Of a stretch of DNA of 64,000 bases, positions 1-11,842 are shown piece by piece; within the stretch, counting starts at the first letter, position 1; every line of letters starts with the position of its first letter. Position numbers and translations under genes: made by a program. Below the pieces are notes generated by a model. That model was not told the DNA's origin and made no database searches. It saw only the letters and a program-made list of their open reading frames with translations. The DNA comes from Silene latifolia (Eukaryota; Streptophyta; Magnoliopsida; Caryophyllales; Caryophyllaceae). Where the stretch lies: contig NC_133536.1 of assembly GCF_048544455.1 (NCBI RefSeq), positions 31,064,152 through 31,128,151 on the forward strand, read 5' to 3'.

Positions 1-544
1 ACGCTTTGACTTTGGATAAGGAGTATAGAATCCTATCTACAATGAGTTCTTTGGGGATTTCAACCTTTTGAATCTTCAAGGTCTCGACTAGCTCCATAAG
101 TTTGAGCACATGAGGGCTAACCTTTTGGCCCTCTTTGAAGTCGAGATCAAAGAATGCCGCGGCCGCCTCATATTGGACGATCCGCGGAGTTTGTGAAAAC
201 ATTGTCACAAGCTTGGAGTAAATCTCATTAGCGGTGCCCATTTTAAAGGCTCTCCTTTGGAGATCCGCCTCCATCTCAAATATCAAGACGTTTTTCATTG
301 CGGCGGACTCCTTATGGTAAGCCTCATATGCTTCCCTAGTGGCGGTGGTCGACCTAGTAGTAGGTTCGGGTGGAGAGGCCTCGGTTAGGTAACGAAGCTT
401 GTCGTCACCTTGGGCGGCTAGTTTGAGTTGGGCATCCCAATCGGAGAAATTTGACCCATTCTTTTCAAGTTTACATCGATCCATGAAGGATCGGAGCCAT
501 GATGAATTAGCGAGAGGCGTGGCGTTAGGGGTTGGTGTTGCCAT
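1..544 (-). pseudogene. Ty1-copia gag N-terminal part (runs off window edge)
   Basis: The minus strand is open from an ATG at 542-544 to the window edge, 181 codons. It starts MATPTPNATPLANSSWLRSF and contains a copia-gag core (NGSNFSDWD, MKNVLIFEMEADLQRR, KEGQKVSPHVLKLMELVE, LIVDRILYSL). The same blocks occur in the gag of the copia element at 47411-48120 (NGSNF.EWE, IKNVLIFAMESNLQ, KGQPVSPHILSMIENVE, IVIDRMLHSL), so both belong to related copia families. Gag forms the virus-like particle that packages the retrotransposon RNA. No stop or frameshift is visible in the part seen; pol lies outside the window. It may be an intact gag or part of a decayed copy. Confidence 0.75.
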
Positions 545-1446
545 TTGTTATGAGAAAAGAAGTGGTCTACAAAACAAAATAGAAGGAGTAAAACAAATGT
601 CGTTTTAACAATAATACTCGTAAAAATTTATAATTTAAACAAGTTTTATCCATTTTTCTAGTGACCTCTACCCAACTAGATAAATGATTCCAAGACCCAA
701 ATTCATATTGACTTAGGCACGGTGGGGCCGATTCATCCTTTATCAATATAACTCGGTGGATTAACGTTTAATCGATTCTACTTTTAGAACTCTTGGTCTA
801 TAATATTACATTAACATTTATCTTTAGCCCAAAACACATTCAACAAGGGGACGGTGTGGCCGATAAAGCCCTTATCGAAAAACTTTTGTTGAGTTCAATC
901 CAAATTTCGAATAAATGTGTCCATGATCCAAACCCACATTGACTTGGGCACGGTGTGGCCGATTCATCCCTTATCAACATGAATTCGGTGGATAGACATT
1001 TATCACCCACTTCCCCTACGCAACAAGGTTTGTACCCCGGTGTGGCCGAGTGCACTCCCTCACGAAATAGGTTTTCATGGTTTCTACTATTTGGTAAGGC
1101 TATGTCTCAATTGATTTGTTTTAGCGAGAGGTCATGCCAATTTATTATCTATCACGTTTTAAGTGAACTAAAGCGGTGAACTACGATAATTGTATTTGAC
1201 ACGGTCGATTAACTCGATAAGATGATGATGCATGTTTTAGTTATGGCGATTTAGCGATGCATGTGACATATAAATAAAATGCAAAGCATAAAAAAATCCT
1301 AGTATGGCCTTCCTAAAACAGAAAACTATTTAACTATTACATATTCGGAAACCAACTCCATTGGTCCCTTGAACTTCGGTTGTGGCACGCATCTCGAGGT
1401 AACACCGTCTTTATGTATCGCCATCTTGAAGAAATCCCATTTACAT
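545..1446 (-). other. Copia 5' leader with repeated CGGTGTGGCCGA motif
   Basis: Non-coding stretch upstream of the gag on the minus strand. A short motif close to CGGTGTGGCCGA recurs at about 719, 851, 951 and 1038, usually preceded by 'gacttgggca' or similar and followed by 'ttcatcc..tatcaa'. The copia element at 44.6-52.8 kb also has a long (about 1.8 kb) leader between primer site and gag, so this is best read as the element's untranslated leader. No primer-binding site or LTR was found before the gypsy-type LTR that begins at 1447, so the 5' end is probably cut off. Confidence 0.45.
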
Positions 1447-3190
1447 TGTAATACTCCGTATTTTAGTTGGAGTACTCGGTCGAGTACTTGGTTGGTACTC
1501 GGTCGAGTGTGTGTTACTCGGCCGAGTGCACTTGACCGAGTAAACCGGTTCAATTGAGTTTGACGGTTTCTTTTATGTTTTGGCCAAGGTTTTTATTTTT
1601 AACAGTTGGGTCATTTCTAATTTCATTTTATCATTCATAAAACCATTTCTAAACCTAGAGAGAGGGAGAGGAAGAACAATTGTAGAGCCTTTCAATTGAT
1701 TGAAGATTTCTCATCGATTTCAACCTAATTCGATTTCCCAGTTTGTAAGTCGATTTCATTCCATTGTTTATACTGTTTTAAATTGTTCGTCTTCAAAAAG
1801 TTTGAAAAGAGAGTCCTGTTTATTTGATGTCTAGTTTATGCATATAAAATATCGTAGTCAAATTCTTTATGGTTTGTCCTAGGTGATTTATTTATGAACA
1901 TGTCGCTGAAAAGTCCGCGAATCTGATTTGGTTGTGGAAAATGATTTGAAACCCTAATTTTTATGTCGATTCAGTTATGAGGCTTCTTCATACATCATCT
2001 TTGTATAGTCTAGATGATAATAGGATTTGGAATTACTGCAAAATAATGTTTGAAACTCGTTTTATGAATCAATACTTTTTATGCGACGGTTTCTGTCAGT
2101 TTTTGGAAATCAGTCTGAAAACCCTTGATAAGTTTGGAATTTGAGAACAATACGTTAGATATAATTTGTAGCTAAGACTCATGGGGTTCCAATACAATTG
2201 GCCTTGTATCAATTTGATTTTTATGGAATTAGTTATGTATTTTATACCGAGTCTGCCATGTGCAGGAAAATCAGGGAAAGTCGTGTTTGTTCTTTAAATT
2301 GATATTCCTATTAAGTTATGATGAGTCTAGGTTATGTGCATGATTAATTGACTGAGTAGATGGTAATAATATATAATTATGTTATGTAGGTGATGGATAA
2401 GTGAAGGATCATAAGTGATTGCGTGTGTGTGCTTGGATTGCGAAAAGGTAGGGAAATACACTTGACTTATTATCGTTGATGTTGAATTGTGTTGACTTGT
2501 TTGTGTTTCGTATGACCAAACTGTGAACGTTGACTTGATTCGTGGCTGTTGATTTACGTTATGATTCATATACTGGAAGGTGATTGACTGAATTGATCGT
2601 ATTGAGTATGTTATCACAACATTTGGTAACCGGCATGATTTTATGATTGATCATTTCAAAGATATATATATTGTGTTGCATTAATTTCTTTTGAGCATTC
2701 ATATGCATTAGAGATGGAGGATGTTGTGGTGATGTGGTGTGGTGAAGATGATGTTGTGATAAGGCCCAGGCGGGTTCTGCAGGACTTGCCCTGGTGTCCT
2801 CAACAAGGAAATGGGGATCGGCTACGGTCGATATATAGTCTACCGGGGATCGGTATGGCTGGGTGTTCCGGGTTATGAGATATGAGTTGGGATGGAGATG
2901 GAGGTGACGGAGGAGCATGCATATCATATTTTGTTGTTTGATTGTATTCCCTACTCAACCTCGTGGTTGACCCTGTGTATTCGTGAACACCTGTGACGAT
3001 CCAAATATTGGGGAGCAGGCTTGACAGGTTTATGAGATAGGATGAGAGCTTAATGGGCGTGAGACACTGGATCAGAAGACTTAGTAGCTAGATCATCATC
3101 TAGAAGACTTTCACTTTCATTTATGTTAGTTCCTTGTAATTTGATGTAAAAGAGGTTTTGTAATAATTAAGTTAAAGTAATTATGTCTTT
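1447..3190 (+). mobile_element. Gypsy-type LTR, 3' end lost
   Basis: Begins TGTAATACTCCGTATTTT, the start also seen (TGTAATATCTCGTATTTT) in the solo LTR at 43745 and, on the minus strand, at 54046. Internal landmarks match the solo LTR at 43745-54024: a 'gatccaaatattggggagcagg' type block at about 2998 versus a 'gatcatatggggagcagg' type block near 53750, and a GGGATCGGTATGG...CCGGGTTAT repeat-like block near 2845. A TATA-like CATAAAACC lies at about 1635, followed by an A/G-rich probable transcribed leader. The expected ...GGGTGTTACA end is absent, so the copy is truncated near 3190. Confidence 0.55.
1474..1541. repeat. Cluster of ACTCGGTCGAGT palindromes
   Basis: Four 12-mers: ACTCGGTCGAGT at 1474-1485 and 1497-1508, the perfect palindrome ACTCGGCCGAGT at 1516-1527, and the half-degraded ACTTGACCGAGT at 1530-1541. 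Centre-to-centre spacing is 23, 19 and 14 bp. They lie inside the gypsy-type LTR, about 95 bp before a TATA-like box. Confidence 0.8.
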
Positions 3191-4549
3191 GGGAACTCCA
3201 GAATGAATAAAATTACATAATAAATTACATAATTTCCTATTATACATTTGTAACTAAAATAAAATAAATCTATTAAATTACAAGACGGTGATACGAGATC
3301 ACAATAAAATTACAACCGAATCGATATTCCCATACATTTCGGGTAATACCAATTAAAAACTAAGGCCATACTAAGTAAAAATTACATAATTCAAAATTAC
3401 ATAAATAAAATTATGACAATCATAAAGAAAATGCAGCATTATAATATGTATGAACATGCCCAATTTTATGCTAAATCGCTTTTAAATAGCCAATATCGTA
3501 TATTACTTGGTTTTTACGGATTTGCGTGATTCAACATTTTATAATCACCAAAATTACATAAATTCATATTTATGCATAAGTTAATTACCCTAACCTCTTA
3601 GGACTCAAAATTTAGTCTTCACTAATAATTTGACCACAATTAACTCATATTACTAAAATTTGTTCATTAATGGACTTAAAATTATAATAAAAAGCTATAA
3701 ACTTCAAATAAATCACAAAACTTCAAATAAATTTGAAATTTGAAATTTAAACTCATGAACATTCTGGAAAACTACCATGACACTCATAATGTTCAAAAAA
3801 CTTAGGTTAAAAATTTTGAAATTTATTCGGAAAAACAATGTTGCGGTTTATTGGTTTTAACAAAAATAATCATAAAAACATGAGAAAAATTATATTCATC
3901 AACTTTTCAATTTTAGATCTGAAAAAGATAATAAAATGCAATATATGATGTTTTTCCTTAGTCATAGAATATGTTTTATTAATATTTCACTATTTAAGTC
4001 ACTATTTATGCTATTTTTCTTCAAAAACTCATAAATCATGCATAAAGACTTCAATATAGCCTATTATTTTACACACATCTTGTAAAATTTCATGTGACAA
4101 CATACTAAATTTCTATGACCAGATTCGAAATTTATCTCATATTAACCTATTATCCATCTAAATCCGATTTTAATAATAAAAAATCCATTTTTCGAACATA
4201 AGAAGTCCAAAAATTATGAAAATTTACAGGTCATCTCAAAATAATATATGTGACAACATATCCAAAAATCACTGGAAAATTCGAAGTTTAGATAATTTTA
4301 GTCCAAAAATGACATTTTATTCATAAAATCATATTTTTAATGTCATTATTATGTAATATGAACAATAAAAATCCATAAAATAACCAAAATATCCTAAAAA
4401 CATTTTAGGACCAGAAATTTTAACATGCATGATGATTTTCGTGATATATCATAATAACACAAATTTAACAAGTTTTATATGTTAATCGTATAACTCGGAA
4501 AAACTTTTAACTGATTTGCATGCAAACAACCATGACTCTTGATACCGAT
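3191..4549 (-). other. AT-rich stretch, probably leader of the adjacent minus-strand copia element
   Basis: No coding potential on either strand. It lies on the internal side of the minus-strand LTR at 4550-5796. Reading leftward from 4549 the first bases are ATCGGTATCAAGAGTCATGG, which resembles a copia primer-binding site (TGGTATCA...). That makes this the decayed 5' leader. No gag follows before 3191. Confidence 0.4.
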
Positions 4550-5796
4550 TGAAGGAAAAGTAGATCTATATACTTAACATATTCATATATGTTTTATGTT
4601 AATTTAATCATAAAATTAATTGGTGATCTTATGTATGCAAACTATTAAACAATATAAAGAAGAAATCTTTATCTTACATTGGATTTTCGGTTTATTAGGG
4701 CACAAGAGAGATCTCCTTCTCTCTTTTTCTTGTGCTTTCCTTGATGGAAGAACTAAAATCCAAGTATAGGATCTCTCCCAAAGCTTAATACCCAAAGCAC
4801 ACTCTTAATAAAATTAATATTATGAATACTAGTACAATATTAATTTAGCATAAAATGACCCAAAATAAATTTGATTTTGGTCTCCTAAAAACCGGTTTAA
4901 GAGAGGAGAAATGGAAGAAGAAATATTTTATCTCTCTAAAATATTTTTGATGAATAATGTTGAATGAATGAATGACCAAACATTTTGTGTATATTAGGTA
5001 AAATAAGAGGAAAAACCAAAGTGGTTTTTCCTCTCCAAAAACCGGGTGGATGGGGAAGGGAAGGGAGTCAATGCATGCTCTAGTTGCTCTTCACAATGGA
5101 TACTAGGTTTGCATGGCTAGTTAATTAGGGCAATCATCATGTTTACCACTCAAATAATAAACATAATATTATCCTAATTCTCCCTTAATTTCGGTACATA
5201 TGTGTAAAATGGAATCCATTTTATTTTTGTCAATATGTCACATAAAATTGTTATGTATTTTTAACTTATTAAAAATCAACGTATTAATAAAAATACGTCA
5301 TATACAAAATCGACCTAGTAATTCGCAATTACTTGTACCAAAATATTTTACCAGTTATTATTCACAATAATATGTATTTATAATAATTCATTCAACTTTG
5401 ATTGTTTCCTTAAACAATAATTTCATCTGAGTAATGAAATAATTCGATTATTCAGACCGTATCTCATTTAATCAAATTTCAATGAGATACGTAAATATTA
5501 CTTCCAAAATCGTTCGTCAATTTTAAATAATTTAATTGACTCGTAACGTTATACGATCAATTAAATGATCAATTAAGAGTGTTGCCCTATAGGTATGACC
5601 GAGGGGATCAACTGATCACCACCGTCGCACGACAGTAATGTCAAACTCTAGTCAGCCAATCATTACCGATATGTGTAGACCAGTTGACAGTAAAATATTA
5701 CTTCTCAATTGTATTCTTTATAATGAGACTTAAACATGTGATCATCATGATCAACAGTTGTGATCGCATTATTGTCGGAGGACACATATTCCAACA
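4550..5796 (-). mobile_element. Copia-type LTR (minus strand)
   Basis: On the minus strand it starts TGTTGGAATATGTGTCCTCC at 5796 and ends ...CCTTCA at 4550, immediately followed by a GGTATCAAGAG primer-site-like sequence. The head resembles the LTR of the copia at 44.6-52.8 kb (TGTTGGAGCTGTGTCCTCC), so it is a related family. The length is 1247 bp. The plus-strand flank at 5797 is not polypurine when read on the minus strand, so this is the 5' LTR of a truncated copy, not a 3' LTR. Confidence 0.6.
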
Positions 5797-7935
5797 GAAA
5801 CGTAATGTAAGTGTGGTGAATATACTATGTATAAATATTAGAATTGTCCCACATCGAAAATTACCAGAAGGCAGGGTGATCTTATGATTATAAATAGAAG
5901 TCATAACCCAAAATCTTTTGATTCTCTTAAGTATTGTCAAAGAGAGCTCTTAAAAGAGTTTGTATTACTGTCTCTTCAATAATGTTTTGTAACCTAAGTT
6001 AATCTTTGGAAAATCTTTTAGTTATTATAATATATACTCTGTATTTCTTATTTTATATTCAAGTGATGTTTCTAATTTTTATATAAAAACTTTTATATTT
6101 CATTTGGCAAAATAATGTCGGTAAAAAAATTATGAAAATAATATTATTAGATTCATGGTAAAAATGTTATCATTAGAGTATATATAGATTTCATATAATT
6201 TGCATATATTAAAGATGGTGTATTTCATAGTATGTTATATGTCCCACATTAAAAATAATATAGGTGTGACAAATATACTACATATAAAAAATAGAATTTT
6301 CCCACATCGAAATATAGCATAAGGTGGGTAATTCTATGATTATAAATAGGAGGCATCCTTGGAGCTGATGTATCAACCCAAAATCTTTTGAGTCTCTTAA
6401 GTATTGTCTTGGAGAACTCTTAAAAGTTTATATCATTATATTTTCTACCTATAGATTTTATATGTCCCACATTGAAAAATAATGTAGGTGTGGTAAATAT
6501 ACTACGTTTAAATAATATAATTAGAATTGTGTTAAAAAAAAATTCTATCATTAGAGTATAGGTTCATATTATTTGCACATATTTTAATTATGATAAAAAA
6601 AAACGTATGAATATTAATAGATAATATAGTATTTGGTTATTATTAAATCGGGTTGGATGTCGAATTAGGTTCAAAAAATATGGAGTACTTTTAAATATGT
6701 TATTCGTCTCACATTGAAAAATAATGTAGGTGTGATAAATATATACTACGTATAAATAGTTTAATTGTCCCACATCAGAAGATTATCATAAGGTGGGGTG
6801 ATCCCATGATTATAAATAGGATTTATCCTTGGAACTTAGGCATCACCCCAAATATATTGAATCTCTCAAAGTATACTTATTATATAAGAGACTTTAAACA
6901 TAATCTTGAATTAAATAATGTTAAATTTTTAAAGTTGTAACATTTTTTTAGGTGGGAGAAAGAGCGATAAAACGGTCAATATTATAACGGAAATTTTTCA
7001 TGGTACCCTCAAATTTTGGTATATTACACATAATACCTCTAATTTTAAGTTTTTACATATAATACCCTTGTGTTTACTTTTTTCATAACGGCGTTACTCC
7101 TTTGAGTAACTAGATGAGTAAAAGAAAAATGCGTCACAAGTCATAGGAATATTGGTGTTATGACGGAAGTTGTCAAATGGTAGTCTGGGAAAGAAAAAGG
7201 TGAACACAGGGGTACCATTTGTAGAAACTTAAAATTAGGGGTACCATGTGTAATCTATAAAAGTTCAAGGTTACCATGAGAAATTTCCATTATTATAATG
7301 ATATAGTTAATTAAATTTTCATTTAAAAGAGAGAGATATCCGTACCAATAAAACAATAATGGGGGTATTATTTTTTAATTGTTATTTTATTGCCACGCCA
7401 TAAAACTTAACGTCCATTTAACAGCATTTACATTAGGGGCTACCAATGTACCATCGGCAAAAAAAAATGGAACCCCAAGGGTACCATAGGCAGATTCTTA
7501 AAAGTAGGGGTAATATGGAAAATCTGACAAAATCAAGGGGTGCCAAGGGAAATTTCCGTATCTCATTATGATAAAAAAAATTGAAAAAAAACAACGTACA
7601 AATATTAATGGATAGTACTTGATCATATTATTAAATTTAAATATAACTATTAGATATAATGAGTATCAATTGTCCGTATTCGGTATTCGGGATCTGGTTG
7701 GATGTCGAACTAAGTGCAAAAAAGATGGTGTAATTCTGAGTATGTTATTTGTCCCACATTGAAAAACAATGCAGGTTTGATGAATATATACTACGTATAA
7801 ATAGTAGAATTGTCCCACATCAGAAAAATAATTCAAGTTTGGTGAATATATTACTCATAAATAGTATAATTGTCCCACATCGAAAGATTAGTACAAGGTG
7901 GAGTGAGTATTTGATTATAAATAAGAGTTAACCCA
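5797..7935 (+). repeat. Array of USE-like/TATA promoter modules
   Basis: At least nine copies of a GTCCCACATCG- or GTCCCACATTG-like box, each followed by TATAAATA(G/A) or a close variant 42-45 bp downstream (start to start). Boxes are at 5846, 6241, 6299, 6464, 6706, 6767, 7751, 7812 and 7872; TATA-like boxes at 5889, 6283, 6341, 6507 (weak), 6751, 6811, 7796, 7856 and 7916. Modules come in tandem with a period of about 58-61 bp. Three of the last TATA boxes are followed by a conserved 'acccaaaatcttttga.tctcttaagta' type leader. RTCCCACATCG is the upstream sequence element of plant snRNA genes. No snRNA body follows, and the spacing is about one helical turn longer than the Pol II snRNA spacing I recall, so these look like retroelement promoter copies. 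Confidence 0.7.
6981..7299. mobile_element. Short TIR element (MITE), family with GGTACC near its ends
   Basis: The left end ATTATAACGGAAATTT...TCATGGTACC is mirrored by the right end GGTTACCATGAGAAATTTCC...ATTATAAT. Related 'gggtaccat' blocks recur at about 7440-7560, suggesting a second, more decayed copy. No coding capacity. No clean TSD was identified. Confidence 0.45.
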
Positions 7936-8060
7936 CGTATATATTAATCTTTTATTTTTTTGAAATAGATATTTTAATAATATGTAAATAAATTATTAGA
8001 CATAGAATGTAAACATTAAACCTTATAACGTTTTTTTCGCATTATAAATAAGTTAATTAC

Positions 8061-8090
8061 CCCGTTGCAACGCACGGGCATTCAAACTAG
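8061..8090 (+). mobile_element. Helitron-like 3' terminus
   Basis: The hairpin-forming CCCGTTGCAACGCACGGG (8061-8078) is followed 8 bp later by CTAG and then T. A subterminal hairpin plus CTRR followed by T is the hallmark of a Helitron 3' end. The matching 5' end was not identified with certainty. Confidence 0.5.
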
Positions 8091-8301
8091 TCTAGTAATA
8101 TTATGATGTAAGGATATAATAAAAATATATGATGTTAAAAAAAGAGGAACTAGGTCTAACTAGGGCTTGATAAAATAACAAAATTAGGAACTAGGTCTAG
8201 TAAGTAGGTTAAGAAGTATATATTACAATAGTATTTTAATGCATGAACTAGGTTTTGGTAGGTCCGCAAGAACGACTAATAAACATGGTCTAATCAATCA
8301 A

Positions 8302-10800
8302 TCAATATAGATATATATAAAAGAGGTTTTTTTCAGGCAATTTTAGAGACTCCAACTTTTCTAAAACACGATTTTTATTTTTAATAATTAACTCAATTGA
8401 AGATAATTATTTTTGAGCTAATAAAATAAGAGATATAGTAAATTACAAAAAAAGATTGAGTTTTATAATAACCGTATCTGTGCATGTAGAAAAATAAATA
8501 GCTAAATAGATATTTTTGAGTCCTACATAAAATAAATTTCCAAAAAATAATATGTGTATATATACACATCAACCATTCAACTATGATCGTCCGTTTCTTT
8601 TCATGTGTAATATAGGCTATTGTTGTTTTCTTTCTTTTGTCATATTGATTTTATTACTTTTGAGATGTTTATTTGTTTATTTGTATGATCAGTGATCACT
8701 AATGGGATTTTGCATTACGCAGGTAATGTACTCCATGGATTTTATTGATGATCATAATTCACTCATACTAGAGCTAATCAAACTTCAAAGGTCTTTCAAT
8801 TTCTTCTAACATGTGGCACTATTCTTATGTATATGTTTTTTTTTAACGGTTATTGATTCACAACTGAAATATTGAAATACTGACGCGAGTATATATAGCC
8901 TATTCACCTTTTTATGTTCTGCTTTGTTTCATGTAGATTAATATATACCGTATACTGATGATTTCGGTATTTTTTTCCTGCTTTACACTTTATAATGTTT
9001 CTCATACAAAAATCATTGTGACCAACAAGTTTATATCGGTTTTTCTAACGTGTTCCTTAAAAACACATATTAATAACCTAATGTGGTAAAATTTGCAAGA
9101 GATTCTCATGTAATCACGTACTATTTCAACGGTTTTTCTAACGTGTACCCTTAGAACACGTGAGACATACATTAATAAACTAAATACGGAAAGATTGACA
9201 ACATATTTGTTCATTAATTAGCTTAGGTGGATTATCTTTAAAATATGATTGATTAGGGATAGTTCATCATGCCCCAACATCAATCAATATATAAAAAAGA
9301 ACTTTATCCTACTCTCATGACCTCTCACGACCACTTGAGAAAGATAGTTTGTCTAAGCATTATATTCCACTTATAACACAATTACACATAAATCTAATTG
9401 GTCAAGATTAATGAAAATTAACGTATTCAATTCAAATACAAACATTGATAGACTTGCTTTGTAATGTAACGAACTCCCCAATTCACCTAAAAAAGGAATC
9501 CAATATAATAATACAAATCAAATTTGAATATAAAATTATTTATATAAATTGTATTATCTCGAATACTTTGGAAATTGCCTTACTTTACCTTTTTAAACTA
9601 CCTAATGAAATTTTAAATTGTAAATTAAAATTATGCAAATTCTATTCAATCAAGGTGATAAAGTTATTTGTATAATATCATCACAAAACTCATGCAAATT
9701 CTATCTGATCAAGATGATAAAGTTATATTTGTATATATAAATTTTAAAAGTAAAAAGCTAAAATGATAAATTCTATCTGATAAAGATGATAAAGTTATAT
9801 TTGTATATATAAACTTTAAAAGTAATAAGCTAAAATGATATAACTTTAAAACGATGGGTCGGCTGCTGGGTCGGTTCGTACAAGTTAAACCCGAATACGG
9901 GTCAGCCTAAATATGGGTGGGCTTATACGGGTCACGGGTTGAGGTAGAATCAGAACATGTGTCAAAATATAGATTGGTATGGTTAATTTTATTTGTTAAA
10001 AGCAATCATATTCAATAATAATAATAATATTATAATTATTATTATTTGCCAATACTTATAGTGAAGAATTTATAAAAATTATATTAATTTAATAAAATAT
10101 ATAAACTTGATTTTTTAATTATTTCTGGAATTTAAAATATTTAAAATAATACTCAATAATTTCTAATTATTCTTCAAATATAACCCGTACAATTGTAACA
10201 CTTAGGGGCCGTTTGGTTCAAAAGGTCGGAATGGATTGGAATTGAATGAGATACCATGAGGGGATGGATTTAGAACCTCATACCTATTATTTATTGTTTG
10301 GTTCACTCTAAAACTGTATGGAGGGGGAATGGAGTTAGAAACCTGAGTGAGAAGGTGGATATGGGATTCCAAGGGGTTGGGGTGGAATTAGAATCCATCA
10401 GGATTCTAACTCCATTCCAAAATACCCCAACCAAACACCAGAATCACTCAAATCCATTCCATTCCATTCCACCACCCCCAACCAAACACTTCCTTAATAT
10501 ATACTCCCTTCTATTCACTTATTTCTTCCCCTTCCGTTTTGCACAAAAAATAAGGAAAAGATTTTAGACCACACAAAACACTATACCCCACAAGCACATA
10601 AATTTAGACCACTAAACTTACCAATTATATATTGAAATAGTCAAGGCCTTTATTTAACTCATTAATTATATATTCTACGAAGACAAACTTACATGTTCAA
10701 CATACAAAAAAAAAAGAAAAAAAAGCCTACATTTGTACAAGCTAAGTTAAAAACAGAACACTATTTAGTTACCCGTACAACGCACGGGCACAAAATCTAG
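8302..10800 (+). mobile_element. Candidate non-autonomous Helitron
   Basis: The right end has the hairpin CCCGTACAACGCACGGG (10772-10788) then CTAG (10797-10800) followed by T. A plausible left end is A|TCAATATAGATATATATAAA at 8302; a second candidate start, TCAATATATAAAAAAGAAC, lies at 9284. There are no long ORFs and no Rep/helicase. The interior is AT-rich and contains a nested PIF-type MITE (10205-10493) and a GGGTCGG-rich patch at 9850-9950. The right end is well supported; the left end is a guess from the TC rule. Confidence 0.4.
10205..10493. mobile_element. PIF/Harbinger-type MITE, TSD TTA
   Basis: The terminal inverted repeats are GGGGCCGTTTGGTT at the left and AACCAAACACTTCC at the right. 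The element is flanked by TTA at 10202-10204 and 10494-10496. A 3-bp TTA/TAA duplication with GGG...GTTTGGTT ends is typical of PIF/Harbinger MITEs. Internally rich in inverted GGAATGGA/TCCATTCC blocks. It carries no gene. Confidence 0.7.
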
Positions 10801-10957
10801 TAGGTAATAGAGAGGAGGAGATAATAGAGAGGATCCATATGCGTCAAATAGCATCGACACGGGGTAGATAAGATAAAAATCAGAATATCTAAAAAGTCAC
10901 AAATAATTTATCTTTATCTACTTATATGAGTTTTATTTGACCTATCACTACTTTAAG

Positions 10958-11832
10958 CGGGGAAGTGGTGATTGAGCCTCATAACTTTGTGCTGTGAAAT
11001 TAACCCCACAACTTTCAATTGGAGTGATTAGGCCCCATAACTTGCTTAATAAGTGAAATTAAACCCCTTTATCAAAATCTCACGAGAAATTCAATTTATC
11101 ATATCTCAAAAGTGAAAAAACGATTATTTTCTTATGAAAAATACGAAACAAAAGTTTTAAAAAATTAATAAAAAATAGTATAAATTAGATAAAATTAAAT
11201 TATTATTTTTTTTACGAAAATCAAGCAATTTATTATTTTTATATAAAGTACAATTTTTCAATTTTTTGTAAAAAAAATTCAATTGCAAAATATTTTATTA
11301 GGTAGTTGTGTTAAAATCATAAGTCGGAGTAAAAGATTTTCATGACAAAAAATATAAAAAATATAATAAAAGGGAAAATAAATATTTAAATATTTCTATT
11401 TTTCAATAATTAAAAAAATTTTACACATAAAATTGTTAATTGTTCTTTTTTTTTGTTTTGCAAAGAATCATACCGAATTACATACGTATGTAAAAAAAAT
11501 GGTATTAGTATCTAATACGTATGATTTTAGTATGTTATATGTATACATGTTGCCGTGTTGGTATAGCTTATTGGTATATGTAATGATATATTGGTGAGAT
11601 TTTGGAGATAATTTTGATTAATTTTATTAAACTTTTATTTCGTATTTTTCATAAGAACATAATCATTTTTTTACTTTTAAGATATGATAAATTGAATTTC
11701 TCGTGAGATTTTGATAAAAGGGTTTAATTTCACTTATTAAACAAGTTATGGGGCCTAATCACTCTAATTGAAACTTGTGGGGGTTAATTTCACAATTCCA
11801 CAAAGTTATGGGGGTCAATCACTACTTCCCCG
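10958..11832. mobile_element. Mutator-like MITE with ~200-bp TIRs and 10-bp TSD
   Basis: The ends are CGGGGAAGTGGTGATTGA and TCAATCACTACTTCCCCG. The inverted similarity continues for about 200 bp on each side. The flanks are a perfect direct repeat CTACTTTAAG (10948-10957 and 11833-11842). A TSD of 9-10 bp with long TIRs indicates the Mutator superfamily. The 875-bp body is AT-rich and non-coding. The element at 54311-61167 shares the terminal sequence family. Confidence 0.85.
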
Positions 11833-11842
11833 CTACTTTAAG

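Noticed and set aside
5797-7935. Candidate snRNA or U3/U6 genes downstream of the USE/TATA pairs
   Set aside because: No Sm site, box C/D or snRNA core follows, and the USE-TATA distance does not match the Pol III or Pol II snRNA spacing I know.
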